Of a DNA stretch of 64,000 nucleotides, positions 61,837 to 64,000 are shown in pieces. The stretch is from Candidatus Dechloromonas phosphoritropha (lineage in GTDB: Bacteria; Pseudomonadota; Gammaproteobacteria; Burkholderiales; Rhodocyclaceae): NCBI GenBank assembly GCA_016722705.1, contig JADKGN010000005.1, forward strand, positions 434,001-498,000, read 5' to 3'. A model generated the notes under the pieces. It searched no databases. It had not been told where the DNA came from and worked only from the letters and a program-made list of their open reading frames with translations. The position numbers were made by a program, and so were the translations under genes. The first letter of the stretch is position 1. The number at the start of each line of letters is the position of its first letter.

Positions 61837-63317
61837 CAGATCACTCCAAAAAGGCTGATCAGGAAAGACAGGCGTTCGCCCAGCGAATGCTGCCGTGAGC
61901 CGTCGCTGAACAGGTGCATGCAGACGACGAAGGACCAGACAAAAATAAACGAATACAGTTTTCCGGCCAGTGTCGGTGACGGACGGATGCTACTGTTGAC
62001 GCGGATTTGCGATATACCGACGCCGGTGGCGAGGACGACGCAGTAGAAAGCGTAGCTGGCATAGGTTTTCAGCGCCGTTGCCAGGCCGACGCGGGCGATC
62101 AGGTCAATGTCGCGGACAAAATGCCACAAGGCGTTGCCGACGGCGGCGGCCATGAAGGTGGCAAAGAACATGCGCAGCCGGGGGTGCTTGCGGAAGGTGC
62201 TGAAGAAGGTCGGGATAAAGAAAAAATCGACCAGCAGTTCCTTGAAGTAATAGTGGAAGCGGTTGAAGTAATCCATCAGCGTCCGCGATTCGAGCGGTCG
62301 CCACGAGCCGCGCGGCAGACGGTAGCCGGCGAGGCGAGCGATGCCGATGAACAGGTGCGCCCAGATGGCGATCTGCAACGCAAATTTGGTCGTCGAATAG
62401 GCCAGCGCCGTCCAGCTGACGGCTATCGGGTAAGGCTGTCCCTGCAGGAAGGCATCGACGGTCTGGGCGACCGTTGGCGTATCGAAGTGGCTAACGAACA
62501 GCCAGCCGAGCAGCCCCTTGAGGGTCAGCAGCAGATTGGACCAGACAAGCAGCTTGATGGCCTTCAACTGGGTGATGACGAGATCGTCCGGCGTCTTGGC
62601 CAGGAATTTTTGCAGATAGGCCGCACCCTTGCCGAAAGGCAGGTAGGTCGGGCTCCAGAAGGGGCGCAGCGCGGCCATTTGCATGCCGACCGGGCCGGCG
62701 CTCGACGCACGCTGATCGACGACGGCGTAGGGAAGGAACCAGATGAAGGGTGTGACAACGACCAGCAGCGACCAGATCAGCAGGCGCGGCCAGCCGGGCA
62801 GGAAATCCGGCAGTGCCAGTACACAGAGCAGCGCTTCCAGCCCCAGCATGGCCAGCATCGGGCGGCGGGCAAGCAGTGATTTGGGATGTTGGCGAACGAA
62901 GGCAAGCAGCGTGCGAATGCCAAGTACGACGGCGAGCAGGCTGGCGGTAGCCAGTCCGGCAGCGGGCAGATTGGCAATGCCTTCCTGAGTCATGACCAAG
63001 CCGATGTGTTCGGCAAAATCGTTGCCGGAGAGCAGGGTTTCGGTAAACGTGGCCAGCCAGGTTGCGGTCAACAGCACCGGGATGCGGTATTTCGGCAGCC
63101 AGGCGGCGGTTAGCGCGGCACTGACGGCGAGCAGCGTTGCCCAGACGTCGAAATAGCGGCTGACGGCGAGCAAGGCAATGGCGAAAATCAATACCCGGCC
63201 GACCGGTGTTCCGGCAAAGGCGACGATGCGCGCCTGCTCGTCGATGGCAAACAAATCGCGCGGGCGACGCCGCGGCGGCTTTGGCGCGGCAGCCGGCAGG
63301 GTTGACGTGAGACTCAT
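61836..63317 (-). CDS. MBOAT-like membrane acyltransferase (DltB-like)
   Basis: 493 aa from ATG 63317 overlapping the ligase stop. Ten or so hydrophobic segments. Conserved MBOAT-like blocks are LMDYFNRFHYYFKELLVDFFFIPTFF (Asn/His-containing) and AVGNALWHFVRDIDLI, where the His would be catalytic. It would transfer acyl or aminoacyl groups from the ACP to an extracytoplasmic substrate. Family assignment is by pattern and operon context. Confidence 0.75.
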   Translation of the reverse strand: MSLTSTLPAAAPKPPRRRPRDLFAIDEQARIVAFAGTPVGRVLIFAIALLAVSRYFDVWATLLAVSAALTAAWLPKYRIPVLLTATWLATFTETLLSGNDFAEHIGLVMTQEGIANLPAAGLATASLLAVVLGIRTLLAFVRQHPKSLLARRPMLAMLGLEALLCVLALPDFLPGWPRLLIWSLLVVVTPFIWFLPYAVVDQRASSAGPVGMQMAALRPFWSPTYLPFGKGAAYLQKFLAKTPDDLVITQLKAIKLLVWSNLLLTLKGLLGWLFVSHFDTPTVAQTVDAFLQGQPYPIAVSWTALAYSTTKFALQIAIWAHLFIGIARLAGYRLPRGSWRPLESRTLMDYFNRFHYYFKELLVDFFFIPTFFSTFRKHPRLRMFFATFMAAAVGNALWHFVRDIDLIARVGLATALKTYASYAFYCVVLATGVGISQIRVNSSIRPSPTLAGKLYSFIFVWSFVVCMHLFSDGSRQHSLGERLSFLISLFGVI

Positions 63318-64000
63318 GTCGCCAGACCATCCAGCCAGCCGAGCAGTGCCTTGCGGTCGACCTTGCCGCTGTGGTTGAGCGGCAGGCTCGCCCGGGCAAG
63401 CACCCACGCCGGCAGCATGTAGGCGGGAATGCGCTGCTTGAGGCTGGCGATCACCGCCTCGCTGTCAATGTGTTCGGCACCGACGACGCCGACGATGCCG
63501 CGCGCCGTGCCATCCACCACCGGCCAGGCGACGGCGCCGACGACATCGGCGCCCGTAACGAGGCGCAGGTAAGCGTCAATTTCTTCCAGTTCGACGCGAT
63601 AGCCGTGGATCTTGATCTGATTGTCGATACGGCCGAGGCAGTGGAAGCTTCCCGAGGCATCGCAAATCGCCTGGTCGCCGGTCAGGTACCAGCGTTTGCC
63701 GGCATGGATCGGGAAACGGGCGGCGGTCAGTTCCGGCGCGCCAAGATAGCCGGTAGCGAGTTGGGTGCCGGCGATGGCCAACTCACCCGGTGTGCCATCG
63801 GCGACCGGCTGGCCATGGGCGTCGAGTACAGCGGCCTCGCTGCCGGGCAACGGGGTACCGATGGCGACGACGTCGCGACCCGGCGTTACAGGCAGCGCGC
63901 CACTCTGGGCAAGGCAGAAAACGGTCGCTTCGGTCGGGCCGTAGAGATTGAAGATCGCGCTGTTGGGCGCTGCTTCGCGCCAGGCGCTGACAACGCCGGC
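63314..64000 (-). CDS. Adenylation-domain ligase (DltA-like), 5' end beyond window
   Basis: The frame is open to the window edge (228 residues plus stop visible). IFNLYGPTEATVFCLA, GELAIAGTQLATGYL, YLTGDQAICDASGSFHCLGRIDNQIKIHGYRVELEEIDAYL and LPLNHSGKVDRKALL are adenylation motifs A5-A10 of amino-acid-activating enzymes. It would activate an amino acid or acyl substrate and load the ACP at 61588-61836. The N-terminal half lies outside the window. Confidence 0.88.
   Translation of the reverse strand, partial: AGVVSAWREAAPNSAIFNLYGPTEATVFCLAQSGALPVTPGRDVVAIGTPLPGSEAAVLDAHGQPVADGTPGELAIAGTQLATGYLGAPELTAARFPIHAGKRWYLTGDQAICDASGSFHCLGRIDNQIKIHGYRVELEEIDAYLRLVTGADVVGAVAWPVVDGTARGIVGVVGAEHIDSEAVIASLKQRIPAYMLPAWVLARASLPLNHSGKVDRKALLGWLDGLAT

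Overview
The window is a GC-rich, densely packed chromosome segment, most likely from a betaproteobacterium of the Rhodocyclales type (Dechloromonas, Azonexus or Accumulibacter relatives). This rests on gene content and style (cysH-DUF934-cysI with a divergent cysB-like regulator, bioF-bioH-bioC-bioD, an aryl-polyene-type cluster, a DmeF transporter, long runs of ATGA-overlapping genes). No rRNA or tRNA was seen, so the placement is an inference.

Layout. (1) 1-14.7 kb, minus strand: an extracellular contractile injection system (eCIS) operon running sheath, tube, baseplate zinc protein, Pro-rich protein, DUF4255 terminator, AAA+ ATPase, small protein, DUF4157 cargo candidate, adaptor, LysM, hub, spike, PAAR, gp25, and a baseplate J-like protein cut by the window edge. 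(2) 15.1-23.2 kb: a diversity-generating retroelement (DGR) island. It has a TIR-FGE target whose 3' end is a variable repeat (VR), an AAC-rich template repeat (TR) 280 bp downstream, an Avd-like gene on the opposite strand, a reverse transcriptase, and a large SEFIR-nSTAND1-FGE protein facing the other way. A PAP2 phosphatase gene lies on one side and a decayed PAP2 fragment on the other. VR and TR differ at 21 of 125 positions, all 21 at TR adenines, so the element has been active; the reverse transcriptase carries an in-frame TGA and the second FGE gene a homopolymer frameshift. (3) 23.3-37.9 kb, plus strand: an aryl-polyene-like biosynthesis, lipidation and export operon. (4) 37.9-49.8 kb: accessory and scarred DNA, with a nonsense-mutated small gene, dmeF, two internally deleted argC remnants around a papain-like protease/alpha-beta hydrolase fusion, a giant transmembrane protein with a tandem YCF48-type repeat array joined to a KAP NTPase, a basic protein, an HU protein with an Ala/Lys/Pro tail, and a CHRD protein. 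(5) 49.8-60.2 kb: housekeeping genes for assimilatory sulfate reduction, a parvulin isomerase, BolA, YciI, YciB and biotin synthesis. (6) 60.3-64 kb: an AT-richer unknown gene, a VapC/ribbon-helix-helix toxin-antitoxin pair, and a DltABC-like ACP/MBOAT/adenylation operon cut by the window edge.

How it fits together. The eCIS operon encodes a tube, sheath, spike, baseplate, assembly ATPase and a probable cargo. The DGR diversifies the C-terminal FGE (C-type-lectin-like) ligand-binding face of a TIR protein; the neighbouring SEFIR-STAND protein carries a related FGE end whose last 33 bases still match the template apart from two A-to-G changes. TIR, SEFIR and STAND architectures are typical of biological-conflict (immunity or self-recognition) receptors. 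The YCF48-KAP protein looks like a second kind of modular receptor, with a probably periplasmic repeat sensor that has recently expanded and varies mainly in two loops.
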